A stretch of 64,000 nt of DNA from Dendrobium chrysotoxum. Its lineage: Eukaryota; Streptophyta; Magnoliopsida; Asparagales; Orchidaceae. The notes beneath the pieces were generated by a model. That model did not search any database and had not been told where the DNA came from. It saw only the letters and a list, made by a program, of their open reading frames with translations. Numbering within the stretch: position 1 is the first letter of the stretch; the number at the start of each line of letters is the position of its first letter. The stretch is from contig CM034307.1 of assembly GCA_019925795.1 (NCBI GenBank), positions 65,968,864-66,032,863 of the forward strand, in the 5' to 3' direction. Below, piece by piece: positions 53,037-64,000 of the stretch. The translations under genes were made by a program, and so were the position numbers.

Positions 53037-55590
53037 TTTCTAACGGCTCGTTTGATGATTCTCTGCTTCCGTTTCCTATGTAATTGGGCATTTACTGCGC
53101 ACATTCCTTTTCGCCTGGGATTATTATTATTATTATTTAAATTTTCTTAAATTACTGCATATTTTCATAGCAATGAAAAAGTTTAAATTTGTCACATAAA
53201 CTGCACATATGATTATATGTGATCTCAGCATTTGTTTGAGGCGTATAGCATTATTCTTTTCAGTTTTGGCATGCAAGTCTACTTTTATTTTAATCCCCTT
53301 AATTCCTATATTTGTTTTGTTTTCCTCTATATTTGTGTTTCAACAGGACTTTTGATTTTTATAGATCTCAGAAACTACTTCATTGCTCTCTACTTCTCCA
53401 TTCTCTTATTTGAGATCTTCGTTAAGGAATCACTCTTTTAGTTCTGCATTCTCAGATCTCTGATTGTGCGATCAATTGTGTCTCTTTCTTTTTTTTTTTA
53501 AAGAAAATGATTAATCATTTCATTTTATTTTCAAAAATACAAATTGCAGAATAGCTCACTGCTCCCTTATTTGTAATGCTTTTGATGGCTTGACTAGATA
53601 TATTTATATTTACAGAAGTTACAACATTAACAACGTTCAAGGCTCTGTGGCGCCTGTTGACGTCGTAATGTAGCTTTCCGTGCATAGTATTGAGTACTTG
53701 GCTATTACTTGTCGTCCACTCCATTTTTTTTAGCGTAACACTATGGTTGGGATTCAAAGAGAGTATACAGGCTGTATATACAGTTAGTAAAGAGCTGTCT
53801 ACTCCCATAATTCCAAGTAATAATTTCAAGGAATTGGGGGCCATGGCTCCCACCATGGAGTTAGAGAGATTGAGTTAACTAGCTATTAATTTCTAACCAT
53901 TAAATTCGCTCAATATTCTAAAAATAAGAACAAAAAACAAAAAAAAGCAGCATGAAGTCTGTGGAATCTGACTATTTTTCAGTTGTTGGTAAGCTGTCTG
54001 TGATCTTGTTTGACAACTGCTTCACACTGTTAAAGAAACTTTCTAGTTTAATCTTCTCTACTTTTGCAGCCACACCAAGTAAAAACTTACTGCAGCTGCA
54101 AAAAGAAGAAAAAGGTTGAGTTGCTTCTCTCATTATAAATGGCTTTTTTTGAATGCCTGATAAGGATTGGTTAGCAATATCGTGGTCTGCTCTTCCTATC
54201 TAATTTATATTTTTGGTAAGATTGCCTGTTCGCAACTTGATATTTGTGTGCCTCTTGTCTTATAGGGCTTCTTGGCAGGAAAGAAGGATTTCAGGATCAG
54301 AGATAAATAAAAAAAAGATGCTTCTGCATTTGCTTTTGGTCTTCCTTTCTCTTCTGTCAATTGCTGCTGGTCTGTTGTAAATGGAAGTTGCTCTTGTGTG
54401 AATTCTCCCTTTACTACCCTATGTTTATTCCGAATTCGGATAATCGCTAACAAAGATGAATAAGTGTTATCAAGATAATTATATGGATTTTTTTTTTCCT
54501 TTTTCTATTTTTTTCCTCAAACAAAGGGTTTTCTTCATCCATGGACAACTATTAGTTAATTTGTAGTATGAGTATCTGTCTTCTTCTAGGTCGAGAGAAT
54601 CAGGTGTTGTTTAGTTGGCATCTGTGCTGTTATGGAATATCATGCGCTGGAGTACTCCACCGATTGTTTTTATGTTATAACAAGCTAACAGACCTTTTGA
54701 GCTAGGAAGCTGCTTTCTTGGCTAAATAATCATGCCAGCTAAGTTATGTGAGTTGGGTTAGGCTGGCAGCACTTGTTAAATAACCAAATTCATTGGCACT
54801 TGTAGGCCGGTTGGGCTTGCAATCTCGCAAGCAATGAGCATAATAGTTCGGACAACTCATAATGTAGTGTACCCATTTGTTATGAATTTGACTCTTAAGA
54901 TTGAGGATTTCATTGATGACAACCAATTAAATTTGAACTGAATCAAATATCTAGCGAATTTAACTGGCTCAAAAATAAGATGAAGCATAGAAACATGTTA
55001 TGTATAAAGCATAAAGGGAATTAAAAGCTGGAGAGAAATGGATGCAACCCTGCACTAATGCTCTCTCCTTCCCTATGGCTGAAGAGTTAAAGTTATTGGA
55101 GAAAACATAACAGAGCAAAGCTAGGACAAAAGGAGCAACTACATAAAAAAACAACTCATAAAGACAAAAAATTATGTGAATGATGATTTTGTCTTGCCTG
55201 CGTCTGTGAGAGAGCAATTTTCTCTTTAATTTATAATGAGTACATCATAAAAATCCACGCTGGTGTGTTGATGCATATGTTGGCTGCCAAAAAACTTTGG
55301 TCTGTCATATTCTTTTGGCCCAAATTAATGCGGTAAGTCACCTGGTTCATTGAACAGTGTACTGTTTGCCAGGCTTTCAAGTGAGCATCAAAGAACACAG
55401 AATTGCATGTGTCCGCTCGTGCTTGATTCAATTTGGGGAGTCTCAAATTAGATTTTTATCTTGAACTAGCGCAGAATCAGATGAGGAGCCAGTTTTCTTA
55501 TGATAGTTGTCAACCTAAACTCAAAAATTGTACACTTTGTTTGTAAGAAGATTTTTGGTGGTGTTAATGTGAAACCTCCTGTATGATTGG
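53037..55590. other. 3' flank and intergenic region, no confident gene
   Basis: An (ATT)n run lies near 53,121-53,138. A minus frame at 53,515-53,856 (MVGAMAPNSLKLLLGIMGVD, 'INISSQAIKSITNKGAVS') has no recognised family and sits beside a T-tract, so it could be the end of a retroposed fragment. Nothing else is supportable. Confidence 0.4.
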
Positions 55591-55591
55591 G

Positions 55592-55692
55592 ATGCTAGTT
55601 TGTCAGTTATTTTTTATGAGAGCAATGAAAACAACTGCAAATAAATTGGAATGCTAAGTTTGTCAGTTATTTTTTATGAGAGTAATGAAAAC
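55592..55692. repeat. 60-bp tandem duplication
   Basis: 'tttgtcagttattttttatg' and its flanks occur at 55,599-55,618 and 55,659-55,678, with a period of 60 bp. The two units differ at a few sites. Confidence 0.8.
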
Positions 55693-55699
55693 TACAAGA

Positions 55700-56260
55700 A
55701 ATAGATATTCAGTTAAATTCGCCTTATCACCCTCAAACCAACGGACAAATTAAGATTTTCAATCGTATTATTGGTAATATGCTTTGCTGTTCAGTTGGTG
55801 AAACAATGGGATGAAGTCATCGCTATGTTTAGTTTGCTTACAATTAAATGACCATTTGCTCCTGAGGCAGAGCTCATTCCATATAGTTTATACTTAGTTA
55901 TTTAACCGTATAGTAAATCTTGCCTTTCTACCAAAGTGTAAGAGCAATTGGGCAGAACAAATAGCCATAGTATTTTATACTATGCTACTGGAAACTAAAT
56001 GACAACTTGAGTATACTAATAACAATCCACGATGTAAACTATTGGCTCAAAAATTCTTTAATATGGGTGACCCAGCTATGATAAACCTTTGCAAGAAGCA
56101 CTTCATGCTTGGAACTTCAATTTCAAACTGAGGAAGCTGGGTCGATCTATTCCCCATTGAGAAAAAAGATAAATAACAATGCATATATTTGCATTCTTCC
56201 AAACATTCAATGTCTTCTATACTTACATTTACTATCTGCTAAACTATGTCGAACTTTTCT
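55700..56260 (+). pseudogene. Ty3/gypsy integrase fragment
   Basis: 'YHPQTNGQIKIFNRIIGNML' (from about 55,722) is the classic integrase core segment, followed by CCSVGETMG and a TGA in a codon pair where WD is expected. Decayed sequence leads to 'GDPAMINLCKKHFMLGTS' (about 56,066) and KKINNNAYICILPN (about 56,163-56,205), the C-terminal pol pattern. Many stops and shifts. No LTR was found beside it. Confidence 0.75.
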
Positions 56261-56667
56261 TGAACAAAGAAAACCCAATGTAGGACCTCAACACCTCATG
56301 AAAGATCATGCCTTAAAACCTCAACATCTCTTCTTTGTGCTCTACTTGCTTGCTTTGCAAGCCCGTCATATAGAGGCAATAGTCTAAATTTTAAGGTATG
56401 CATTTTTTTATGTTTACAACATTTGCTTTGGAGCAGCAAGTACTGGAGGAAGACGGAGAACTAAGAACAATGATAAAAAATAGAAAATTGTTTTCTATAT
56501 CAAAAGTTGTCTATGATAATAAAAGAATGGTATAAAGCCACTACCAACATGATTTTAGAAAATTTTCACACAAAATCAAATTTGTATAACCTTAAAATTA
56601 TATCTGATAAAATAGAACTCTTAAATTCACATAAACATTTTTTTCAAGCCATGTTTTTTTTTTTTTC

Positions 56668-56686
56668 ACTCTCCTTTCTTTCAACA
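56668..56686. repeat. 19-bp target-site duplication of RTE copy 1 (left)
   Basis: actctcctttctttcaaca is repeated exactly at 59,710-59,728, directly after the TTG-rich tail of RTE copy 1. Confidence 0.85.
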
Positions 56687-56793
56687 TCAAGGACGGACTG
56701 TATGGCCTGAATACAGTGAAAAGTGTGCAAGGGCCGCTGCATCGGCGCCCGGGTGCAGTGTTAAATAGGCAAGGGTTCCCACATCAAGGATGG

Positions 56794-57561
56794 ATGTGGG
56801 CAAAGAAGCTAGTCCATGATACTAATATTAGGATAGGAACTTGGAATATAGGTTCCCTTACAGGAAGATTAATGGAATTAATAGATATTATGATTCATAG
56901 AAAGATAAATATTTTGTGCATTCAGGAAACTAAATGGGTTGGAGAGAAGGCTAAGGAGATTGATAGTTTAGGATTTAAAGTTTGGTATTCAGGTAAGAGT
57001 CGTACTAGAAATGGTGTAGGCGTGATTATAGATAAGAGTTTGAAGGATAATGTTATAAATATTAATAGAATTGGAGATAGAATTATGGCTTTAAAGATTG
57101 TTGTTGATGCTAAGATTATTAATATTATAAGTGCTTATGCTCCTCAAGTAGGTTTGGATATGTGTTCAAAATTAAAATTTTGGGAAGATTTAGAAGAATT
57201 AATTCAAAAGATACCTCTCGAAGAAAAATTTTTTATTGGAGGAGATTTAAATGGACATGTTGGTAGAGAGGTAAATGATTTTAAAAGCATTCATGGTGGA
57301 TATGGGTTTGAAATGACTAATGAAGGTGGTAAGACCATACTAGATTTTTCTTTAGCTTATGATTTTTTAATTGCTAATACCTTATTTAAGAAAAGAGATG
57401 AGCATCTCATCACTTATAAGAATGGTTATAGTAAAACTCAGATTGATTATTTTCTTATAAGAAAAGTAAATCGTTTAGATTGCAAAGATTGTAAAGTTAT
57501 TCCGAGTGAAAGTTTATGTACCCAACATCGCTTATTAGTTTTAGACTTTAAGATGAAATGA
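56794..57561 (+). pseudogene. RTE copy 1 endonuclease (EEP) part
   Basis: From the ATG at 56,794 (MWAKKLVHDTNIRIGTWNIG); an in-frame GTG at 56,716 allows an upstream extension. Catalytic motifs of the exonuclease-endonuclease-phosphatase fold are all visible: 'RIGTWNIGSLTG' (Asn), 'ILCIQETKWVG' (Glu), 'FIGGDLNGHVG' (Asp/Asn), 'KTQIDYFLIRK' (Asp) and 'CTQHRLLVLDF' (His). The enzyme would nick target DNA for reverse transcription. It ends at TGA 57,559-57,561 where the element's frame should continue into RT. Another TGA (57,586-57,588) and a TAG (57,784-57,786) follow in the same frame. Confidence 0.85.
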
Positions 57562-57786
57562 CAGAAAATAAAAAATAAAGTAAAATGATTTTCTAGGATT
57601 AGATGGGGGCATTTAAAGAATAGTAATAAAATTATTTTTGAGAGTAAGATTTTAGATTCTAAGATTTTATTTGTGCATGAGGATGCTAATGTTATGTGGG
57701 AAAAAATGGCTAGTGATATTAAAAATATTGCTAAAGATGTGTTTGTAGTATCAAAGGGAAAAGCCCCTAATAGTAAAAATAGCTAG

Positions 57787-59676
57787 TGGTGGAATCCAAT
57801 TGTGCAAGAAAAGATAAAAAATAAGAAGATTTGTTATAAAAATTGGTTTAGATGTAAAAATTCTGATAATTGGGTAAGATATAAAGAGGCATGTAAGGAT
57901 TCTAAGAAAGCAATATGTGATGCAAAGATCTTAGCTTTTAATGATTTATATAATAGATTAGATACTAAGGAGGGAGAAAGATATATGTATAAGCTAGCCA
58001 AACAAAGAGATAGGAGTAGTAAGGATTTAATTCAAGTGAAGTGTATTAAGGATGAAGATCAAAAAGTACTTTTCTTAGAAGATAATATTCAACAAAGGTG
58101 GATGAGATATTTTGATAAACTTTTTAATGAAGATTGTAGGAATACAATTGACTTTAGTGACCTTAGCATCCTAAATGAAAATAAAGATTTCTGTTTTTAT
58201 CGGCGTATTAGTAAAACCGAAGTTAGAGAGGCTTTAAAGAAAATGAAGTGTGGAAAAGCTGTTGGACCTGATGATATCCCAATAGAGATGTGGAAATGCT
58301 TAGGAGATGAAGGAATTTCTTGGCTAACTAAACTTTTTAATAATATTTTGAAGACTAAAAAGATGCCAGATGCGTCGAGAATGAGTGTATTGATTCCTAT
58401 TTATAAGAATAAAGGTGATGCACAAGATTATACGAATTATAGAGGAATTAAGTTAATGTGTCACACTTTAAAACTATGGGAGCGAGTTATGGAGCGTAGG
58501 CTGCGGCGTGATACTAATGTTTCTCAAAATCAATTTGGATTCATGCCTGGTAGGTCTACTATGGAAGCCATACATTTATTGAGAGATTTGATGGAGAAAT
58601 ATAGGGAGAATAAGGAGGATCTACATATGATATTTATTGATTTAGAGAAAGCATATGATAAAGTTCCAAGAGAAGTGCTATGGAGAGTTCTTGAAAAGAA
58701 AGGAGTTAATAATGCTTATATTCAAATCATTAAAGATATGTATGAAGGAGCTACTACTTGTGTTCAAACACAAGGTGGTTTGACCAAGTATTTCCCTATT
58801 TCGGTTGGATTACATCAAGGATCAGCTTTAAGCCCATATCTTTTCGCGTTAGTCATGGATGTTCTCACTAGACATTTACAAGAGGATGTACCCTGGTGTA
58901 TGCTTTTTGCTGATGATATTCTTCTTGTTGACAAGACTAAAGAGGGAGTTGAAGGTAAACTTGAAGTCTGGAGATCAACCTTAGAGTCTAAAGGTTTTCG
59001 CTTGAGTAGATCTAAAACTGAATATATGGAGTGTAATTTTAGCAGTAATAGACCTAGTGAGGAGATTGTGACTTTGGGCGATCAAGTCATTAATAAGAGT
59101 ATACGTTTTAGATATCTTGGATCTATTGTTCAGAGTGATGGTGAAATAGATGGGGATGTTATCAGTAGAATTCAAGTTGGATGGTTGAAGTGGAGGAATG
59201 CATCAGGCTTGTTGTGTGATAGAAAAGTCCCCCTTAAACTTAAGGGAAAATTCTATAAGATGGTGGTGAGACCTGCAATGCTTTATGGTGCAGAATGTTG
59301 GCCATTAAAAGAGAAGCATAATACTAAGTTATGTGTTGCGGAGATGAGGATGCTTAGGTGGATGAGTGGATTTACTCTTAGAGACAGGATACGAAATAAG
59401 CATATACGTGAAAAGGTTGGAGTAGCTCCAGTGGAGGATAAGATTAGAGAGAGTCGCCTTAGATGGTTTGGTCACATAAAACGACGGCCTTCCGATGACC
59501 CAGTTAGGAAAGTAGAGGTATTAGATTTGACTTATGTTAAGAAAGGTAGAGGTAGACCTAAAAAGACTTGGTTAGAAAATATTAGAAATGATCTTTCTCT
59601 ATTAGATTTAAACGAGAATTTGACTTTGAACCGGACACAATGGAGAAAAAGGATTCATGTTGCCGACCCCACGTAG
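57787..59676 (+). pseudogene. RTE copy 1 reverse transcriptase part
   Basis: About 630 codons are open from the TAG at 57,784 to TAG 59,674-59,676, in phase with the endonuclease part. The first ATG is downstream, so the product would need readthrough. Motifs: 'KAVGPDDIPIEMWKCLG', 'SVLIPIYKNKGDAQDYTNYR', 'NQFGFMPGRSTMEAIHLLR', 'MIFIDLEKAYDKVPREVLWR', 'GLHQGSALSPYLFALVMD' and the active-site FADD at 58,906-58,917. The tail has 'RLRWFGHIKRRPSDDPVRK' and 'GRGRPKKTWLENIRNDL', typical of plant RTE pol C-termini. Apart from the upstream stops it looks intact. Confidence 0.88.
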
Positions 59677-59804
59677 TGGGACAAAGGCTTGTTATTGTTG
59701 TATTGTTGTACTCTCCTTTCTTTCAACACTGCCATTGCCAGGTCTCAAGTCCTGGATGAAAAAAGTGGAGGGTTGCGTTAGGTAGTCGACAGCCAGCGTA
59801 AAAC

Positions 59805-60347
59805 TTGTCGAATAATAATGACATGAATCCTTTAAAAAATTGTGTTAATGCTAGGGCGTCCCCTGGAAGCGACGCGCTATATGGCCTGAATACAGCGACA
59901 AGTGTGCAAGGGCCGTTGCACCGCCGCCTGGGTGCAGTGTTAAATAAGCAAGGGTTCCCACATCAAGGATGGATGTGGGCAAAGAAGCTAGTCCATGAAA
60001 CTAAAATTAGGATAGGAACTTGGAATATAGGTTCTCTTATAGGAAAATTAATGGAATTAATAGATATTATGATTCATAGGAAGATAATTATTCTGTGCAT
60101 TCAGGAAACTAAATGGATTGGAGAGAAGGCTAAGGAGATTGATAGTTTAGGATTTAAATTTTGGTATTCGAGTAGGAGTCGTACTAGAAATGGTATAGGC
60201 GTGATTTTAGATAATAGTTTGAAGGATAATGTTATAAATATTAATAGAATTGGAGATGGAATTATAACTTTAAAGATTGTTATTGATGCTAAGATTGTTA
60301 ATATTATAAGTGCTTATACTCCTCAAGTGGGTTTGATAAGGATTTAA
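59805..60347 (+). pseudogene. RTE copy 2 endonuclease fragment
   Basis: Reads 'SVQGPLHRRLGAVLNKQG', 'RIGTWNIGSLIGKLMEL' and 'ILCIQETKWIGEKAKEID', then loses frame near GLI at about 60,335 compared with copy 1. The remaining endonuclease motifs (GDLNGHVGREVDDF, TQHRLLVLDL) continue in another frame to about 60,735. Confidence 0.8.
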
Positions 60348-61279
60348 AATTAAAATTTTGGAATGACTTAGAAGAATTAATACAAAAGATACCTCTTGAA
60401 GAAAGAGTTTTTATTGAAGGAGATTTAAATGGACATGTTGGTAGAGAGGTAGATGATTTTAAAAGCATTCATGGTGGCCATAGGTTTGGAACGATAAATG
60501 AAGGTTGTAAGTCCATATTAGATTTTTGTTTAGCTTATGATTTTTTAATTGCTAATATCTTATTTAAGAAAAGGAATGAGCATCTCATTACTTATAAAAA
60601 TGGATATAGTAAAACTCAGATTGATTATTTTCTTATAAGAAAATTAGATCATTTAGATTACAAAGATTGTAAAGTTATTCCGAGTGAAAATTTATGTACC
60701 CAACATCGTTTATTAGTTTTGGACTTAAAGATAATGGGGAAGAAAATAAAAAATAAAGTAAAATGATTTTCTAGGATTAGATGGGGGCATTTAAAGAATA
60801 TTAACAAAAATATTTTTTAGAGTAAGATTTTAGATCTTAAGATTTTGTCTGTGCATAAGGATGCTAATGTTATGTGGAAAAACGTGGCTAGTGATATTAA
60901 GAATATTGCAAAAGATGTGCTTGGAGTTTCAAAGGGAAAAGCTCCTAATAGTAAAAATAGTTGGTGGTGGAATCTAAATGTGCAAGAAAAGATTAAAAAT
61001 AAGAAGATTTGTTATAAAAATTAATTTAATTATAAAAATTCTGATAATTAGAAATTATATAAAGAGACACGTAAGGAATCTAAGAAAGTAATATGCGATG
61101 CAAAGAGTTTAGCTTTTAGTGATTTATATAATAGATTAGATACTAAGGAGGGAGAAAGATATATGTATAAGTTAGCCAAACAAAGAGATAGGAGTAGTAA
61201 GGATTTAGTTCAAGTGAAGTGTATTAAAGTTGAATATCAAAAAGTACTTTTTTTAGAAGATGATATTCAATAAAGGTGG

Positions 61280-62851
61280 ATGAGATATTTTGCTAAACTT
61301 TTTAATGAAAAATGTAAAAATAAAACTGACTGTAGTGACCTTAGCACCCTAAATGAAAATAAAAATTTATATTTTTATCGGCGTATGAGTAAAACCGAAG
61401 TTAGAGAGGCTTTAAAGAAAATGAAGGGTGAAAAAGCTGTTGGACCTGATGATATTCCAATAGAGGCGTGAAATTGCTTAGGAGATGAAGGAATTTCTTG
61501 GCTTACTCAACTTTTTAATACTATTTTGAAGACTAAAAAGATGCTAGATGAGTGGAGAATGAGTGTGTTAATCCCTATTTTTAAGAATAAAGGTGATGCA
61601 CAAGATTGTGCGAATTATAGAGGAATTAAGTTAATGTGTCATACTTTAAAACTATGGGAACGAGTTATAGAGAATAGGTTGCGGCGTGATACTAATATTT
61701 CTCAAAATCAATTTGGATTCATACCGAGGTCTATTATGGAAGCCATACATTTATTAAGAGGTTTGATGGAGAAATATAGAGAGAATAAGGAGGATTTATA
61801 TATGATATTTATTGATTTAGAAAAAGCATATGATAAAGTTCTAAGAGAAGTGCTATGGAGGGTTCTTGAAAAGAAAGGAATTAATACCGCTTATATTCAA
61901 ATCATTAAAAATATGTATGCAGGAGCTATTACTTGTGTTCAAACACAAGGTGGTTTGACCAAGTATTTTCCTATTTCAGTTGGATTACATCAAGGATCAA
62001 TCTTAAGCCCATATCTTTTTGCTTTAGTCATGGATGTTCTCACTAGACATTTGCAAGAGGATGTACCTTGGTGTATGCTTTTTGCTGATGATATTCTTCT
62101 TATTGATAAGACTAGAGAGGGAGTTGAAGGTAAACTAGAATTGTGGAGGTCAACCTTAGAGTCTAAAGGTTTTCTCTTGAGTAGATCTAAAATGGAATAT
62201 ATGGAGTGTAATTTTAGTAATAATAGACCTAGTGAGGGGATTGTGACTTTGGCCGATCAAGTCATTAATAAGAGTACATGTTTTAGATATCTTGGATCTA
62301 TTGTTCAGAGTGATGGTGAAATAGATGGGGATATTATCAGCAGAATCCAAGTGGGATGGCTGAAGTGGAGGAATGCATCGGGCTTATTGTGTGATAGAAA
62401 AGTACCCCTCAAACTTAAGGGAAAATTCTATAAGATGGTGGTGAGACCTGCAATGCTTTATGGTGCCAAATGTTGGCCATTAAAAGAGAAGCATAATTCT
62501 AAGTTAAGTGTTGCAGAGATGAGAATGCTCAGGTGGATGAGTGGCTTTACCCTTAGAGATAGGATACGAAATGAGCATATTCGTGAAAAGGTTGGAGTAG
62601 CTCCAGTGGAAGATAAGATTAGAGAGAGTCGCCTTAGATGGTTTGGTCACATAAAATGGCGGCCTCCCGATGACCCGGTTAGGAAAGTAGAGGTCTTAGA
62701 TTTGACTTATGTTAAGAAAGGTAGAGGTAGACCTAAAAAGACTTGGTTAGAAAATATTAGAAATGATCTTTCTTTATTAGATTTAAACGAGAATTTGACT
62801 TTTAATAGGACACAATGGAGAAAAAGGATTCATGTAGCCGACCCTACGTAG
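61280..62851 (+). pseudogene. RTE copy 2 reverse transcriptase, frameshifted
   Basis: Open in two blocks (61,280-61,471 and 61,526-62,851), separated by a TGA near 61,469. The second block keeps 'MIFIDLEKAYDKV', 'GLHQGSILSPYLF', FADD at 62,081-62,092 and the C-terminal 'GRGRPKKTWLENIRNDL'. Two codons are missing near 61,728 (FIPRSIMEA against FMPGRSTMEA in copy 1). Not functional as one protein. Confidence 0.82.
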
Positions 62852-62885
62852 TGGGATAAAGGCTTGATGTTGTTGTTGTTGTTGT

Positions 62886-64000
62886 ATGTGCTTGGAGTTT
62901 CAAAGGAAAAAGCTCCTAATAGTAAAAATAGTTGGTGGTGGAATTTAAATGTGCAAAAAAAGATTAAAAATAAGAAAATTTGTTATAAAAATTAGTTTAA
63001 TAGTAAAAATTCTGATAATTGGGAAATATATAAAGAGACACGTAAGAAATCTAAGAAAGCAATATGCTATGCAAAGAGCTTAGCTTTTAGTGATTTATAT
63101 AATAGATTAGATACTAAAGAGGGAGAAAGATATATGTATAAGTTAGCCAAACAAAGAGATAGGAGTAGTAAGGATTTAGTTCAAGTGAAGTGTATTAAGG
63201 ATGAATATCAAAAAGTATTTTTCTTAAAAGATGATATTCAACAAAGGTGGATAAGATATTTTGCTAAATTTTTTAATGAAGAATGTAAAAATACAATTGA
63301 CTATAGTGACCTTAGCACCCTAAATGATAGTAAAAATTTCTGTTTTTATCGGCGTATTAGTAAAACTGAAGTTAGAGAGGCTTTAATGAAAATGAAGGGT
63401 GGAAAAGCTGTTGGATCGATGATATTCCAATAGAGGTGTGGAAATGCTTAGGATATGAAGGAATTTTTTGGCTTACTAAACTTTTTAAAACTATTTTGAA
63501 GACTAAAAAGATGCCAGATGTGTGAAGAATGAGTGTGTTAATCCCTATTTTTAAGAATAAAGGTGATGCACAAGATTGTGCGAATTATAGAGGAATTAAG
63601 TTAATGTGTCATACTTTAAAACTATATGAACAAGTTATGGAGTGTAGGTTGCGGCGTGATACTAATGTTTCTCAAAATCAATTTGGATTCATGTCGGGTA
63701 GGTCTACTATGAAAGCCATACATTTATTAAGAGGTTTGATAGAGAAATATAGAGAGAATAAGGAGGATCTACATATGATATTTATTGATTTAGAAAAAGT
63801 ATATGATAAAGTTCCAAGAGAAGTGCTATGGGGAGTTCTTGAAAAAAAAAAGAGTTGATAGCGCTTATATTTAAGGATATGTATGCATGAGCTATTACTT
63901 GTGTTCAAACACAAGGTGGTTTGATCAAGTATTTCCCTATTTCGGTTGGATTACATCAAGGATCAGCCTTAAGCCCATATCGTTTTTCTTTAGTCATGGA
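62886..64000 (+). mobile_element. RTE-type LINE, copy 3, 5'-truncated, runs off window
   Basis: Begins abruptly with 'atgtgcttggagtttcaaag', which corresponds to about 60,914 in copy 2, directly after the (GTT)n tail of copy 2. The RT N-terminal part is readable from about 63,134 (MYKLAKQRDRSSKDLVQVKC). A one-base deletion near 63,415 (AVGSMIFQ) and stops near 63,525 and 63,856 break the frame. The FADD region lies beyond the window end. Confidence 0.82.

Larger units (their letters stand above)
56687..59709 (+). mobile_element. RTE-type LINE, copy 1, nearly intact
   Basis: 3,023 bp flanked by a perfect 19-bp duplication. It has the RTE order: apurinic-type (EEP) endonuclease, then RT, then a short C-terminal domain, ending in a TTG-rich tail (ggcttgttattgttgtattgttgt). 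It is a little shorter at the 5' end than copy 2. The single long frame is interrupted by three nonsense codons. Confidence 0.9.
59729..62885 (+). mobile_element. RTE-type LINE, copy 2, decayed
   Basis: Head-to-tail behind copy 1 and collinear with it, plus about 150 bp more 5' sequence (ggtctcaagtcctggatg ... gtcgacagcc). Ends in ggcttgatgttgttgttgtt. Endonuclease frame 59,805-60,347 breaks at a single-base deletion near 60,335. Further stops follow at several sites, including a CAA-to-TAA change near 61,271. Its own target duplication is not recognisable. Confidence 0.85.

Noticed and set aside
53515..53856. 113-codon minus-strand frame as a possible gene
   Set aside because: No recognisable family, no second exon, and it abuts a T-tract; may be retroposed debris.

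Overview
This window is repeat-dense, AT-rich nuclear DNA from a flowering plant. The evidence is a set of plant-specific elements: FAR1-type MULE, Ulp1-like peptidase, DUF4283-type LINE ORF1, RTE LINEs, hAT and CACTA ends, and Ty3/gypsy and copia-like LTRs. There is also one intact plant DUF538 gene, GC-rich and apparently intronless. That GC-rich gene in an AT-rich setting hints at a monocot, but this is inference. I see no prokaryotic features, tRNA, rRNA or CRISPR.

Layout. 1-8.5 kb is degenerate LTR-like noncoding DNA with internal repeat arrays. 8.5-9.7 kb is a minus-strand Ty3/gypsy integrase pseudogene. 13.55-14.21 kb is a hAT-type element with an exact 8-bp target duplication. 14.9-20.05 kb holds a FAR1-like MULE transposase pseudogene (+) facing a Ulp1-like C48 peptidase pseudogene (-), with a degenerate TGTGTACCGCTG-type repeat beside the exons. 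20.06-30.9 kb is a nest of insertions. A plus-strand Ty3/gypsy pol relic (about 23.9-30.9 kb) is interrupted by a complete non-autonomous LTR element (family B, 25,612-28,323) carrying a villin fragment. It is interrupted again by a partial family A LTR element and a hAT element. Three other family A LTRs at 20.06-22.89 kb flank a cellulose-synthase-interactive (CSI1-like) fragment and another captured-looking ORF. 31-38.5 kb contains a SINE, a hAT MITE and AT-rich LTR debris. 38.59-40.64 kb is a complete-looking LINE insertion with an intact ORF1 but no ORF2. 40.8-50 kb is MITE, CACTA, copia-like and LTR debris, including a minisatellite. 52.5-53.0 kb is the only gene I would call a functional host gene. 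55.7-56.3 kb is another gypsy integrase relic. 56.69 kb to the end is three head-to-tail RTE LINEs; the first is nearly intact and bounded by a 19-bp target duplication.

How it fits together. Nearly all coding signal belongs to transposable elements, most of them decayed by nonsense codons at tryptophan positions (TGG to TGA/TAG) and by small frameshifts. The most notable material is the pair of short-terminus (TGATG...CATCA) LTR families carrying host-gene pieces in sense orientation, and the ORF1-only LINE. Frames were read by eye. Family names rest on remembered motif patterns, not on database searches.
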